From NCBI RefSeq assembly GCF_000312485.1, contig NZ_HE997643.1, positions 672,806-736,805 of the forward strand: 64,000 nt of DNA. Reading direction: 5' to 3'. Made by a program: the position numbers and the translations under genes. Every line of letters starts with the position of its first letter. Position 1 is the first letter of the stretch. Positions 63,389 through 64,000 of this stretch are shown one piece after another. The notes beneath the pieces are model-generated. The model ran no database searches. It was not told the origin of the DNA and saw nothing but the letters and a program-made list of their open reading frames with translations. This DNA comes from Yersinia massiliensis CCUG 53443 (GTDB lineage: Bacteria; Pseudomonadota; Gammaproteobacteria; Enterobacterales; Enterobacteriaceae).

Positions 63389-64000
63389 ATGGCAAAGATA
63401 TTATTGATAATTCGGATTCTTGTCGTCGGAATAATAACGCTACTGGCATCCGCGTGTTATGCCGAGAAACCTGTATTTGTCCCACCGGCCGAACGGGCAT
63501 TACCACTGAATGAAAGGCCGTGGCAAAAGAATACGTTTGTGGTCATCGCGTATCATGATGTTGAAGATGACTCTGCTGACCAGCGTTATTTGTCGGTCAG
63601 AAGCAGCGCTTTAAGTGAACAATTGGCGTGGTTAAAAGACAATCGCTACAACGTGATTTCCGTCGATCAGATTTTGGCCGCTCGCAATGGTGGCGCGCCA
63701 TTGCCTAACAAAGCCGTATTGTTAACGTTTGACGATGGTTACAGCAGTTTTTATACCCGTGTTTTCCCGTTGTTAGAAGCCAATAATATGAGCGCAGTAT
63801 TGGCACCGGTAGGAACATGGATTGATACTCCGGCTAATAAAAAGGTGGATTTCGGGGGATTAAGTACCGATCGCGATCGTTTCCTGACATGGAAAGAGAT
63901 TGGCGAAATGTCTAAGTCGAAGTTGATTGAAATCGGCGCTCATACCTATGCCTCTCATTACGGTGTGATTGCTAATCCGCAAGGAAATACCGAGCCAGCC
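63389..64000 (+). CDS. pgaB: Poly-GlcNAc deacetylase PgaB/HmsF, N-terminal part, cut by window edge
   Basis: The frame is open from the ATG at 63389 to the end of the window, 204 codons. It starts with a lipoprotein-type signal (LLASACYAEK) and the carbohydrate esterase 4 domain: FVVIAYHDVEDD, then the catalytic LLTFDDGYSSFYT with the metal-binding Asp pair, and IEIGAHTYASHYGV. It removes acetyl groups from poly-GlcNAc so that PgaA can export it. The rest, with the C-terminal hydrolase domain and pgaCD, lies outside. Confidence 0.95.
   Translation, partial: MAKILLIIRILVVGIITLLASACYAEKPVFVPPAERALPLNERPWQKNTFVVIAYHDVEDDSADQRYLSVRSSALSEQLAWLKDNRYNVISVDQILAARNGGAPLPNKAVLLTFDDGYSSFYTRVFPLLEANNMSAVLAPVGTWIDTPANKKVDFGGLSTDRDRFLTWKEIGEMSKSKLIEIGAHTYASHYGVIANPQGNTEPA

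Noticed and set aside
1-64000. CRISPR arrays, intact insertion sequences, rRNA or tRNA genes
   Set aside because: No regularly spaced repeats, no transposase with terminal repeats and no RNA gene structure were seen on reading both strands.

Overview
The window is a stretch of an enterobacterial chromosome, most like the genus Yersinia. The reasons are a pgaAB/hmsHF pair at the right end whose first protein has 822 residues (the length I recall for HmsH), an icd 3' end, ansP, a ybjI-ybjJ pair and a FetMP-type ferrous iron locus. I cannot name the species from sequence alone. Window ends cut two genes: a terminase on the left and pgaB on the right.

Region 1 (1-17842) is the late operon of a mosaic tailed prophage, all on the + strand. 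A lambda-type head module (terminase, gpW, portal, S49 protease, acidic putative scaffold, D, E, FI, FII) is joined to a Mu-type contractile tail module (DUF2635, sheath, tube, gp41/gp42 with a -1 frameshift signal, tape measure, gp43-gp48, fibre). Gene ends overlap or nearly touch almost throughout. No lysis, integrase or repressor genes are in view and they presumably lie left of the window.

Region 2 (17843-24265) is the prophage right end and carries non-structural cargo on the - strand: an AT-rich acyltransferase-3/SGNH protein (candidate O-antigen acetylase), a 955-aa autotransporter, and an SOS module made of a LexA box, a 91-aa protein and a dinI-like gene. The dinI-like gene looks split in two, with its 5' start at 23578 and its 3' end at 20174-20028, and the autotransporter lying between the pieces. 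The prophage ends at a displaced 3' fragment of icd (24055-24221), as in E. coli e14 and phage 21 integrations.

Region 3 (24266-26800) is gene-poor accessory DNA: a strong Fur-box match ahead of a 60-aa orphan protein with an excellent ribosome binding site, a GyrI-like effector-binding protein and a secreted DUF1120 protein.

Region 4 (26862-41119) is metabolic and transport: ybjI, ybjJ, a ROK regulator, a DUF488 protein, ansP, a 2-hydroxycarboxylate symporter facing a CitA/CitB-type two-component system, and glutaminase followed by a DHA2-type MFS transporter.

Region 5 (41141-47751) is a beta-glucoside/cellobiose PTS locus. A LacI regulator and a companion protein of unknown function diverge from EIIB-EIIC-6-phospho-beta-glucosidase-EIIA and a porin. 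The divergent promoter region has a perfect CRP site and a perfect LacI-type palindrome.

Region 6 (48086-56180) is an iron uptake locus: Fur box, FTR1 permease, FetP/P19-type periplasmic protein and terminator, then a six-gene operon (DUF2318 membrane protein, two FtsX-type permeases, ATPase, lipoprotein thioredoxin, cytochrome c).

Region 7 (56353-64000) holds tehB, a LysR regulator divergent from an AlaX-type editing protein and an M24 peptidase, a long leader with an RcsAB-like box, then pgaA and the start of pgaB (biofilm polysaccharide export).
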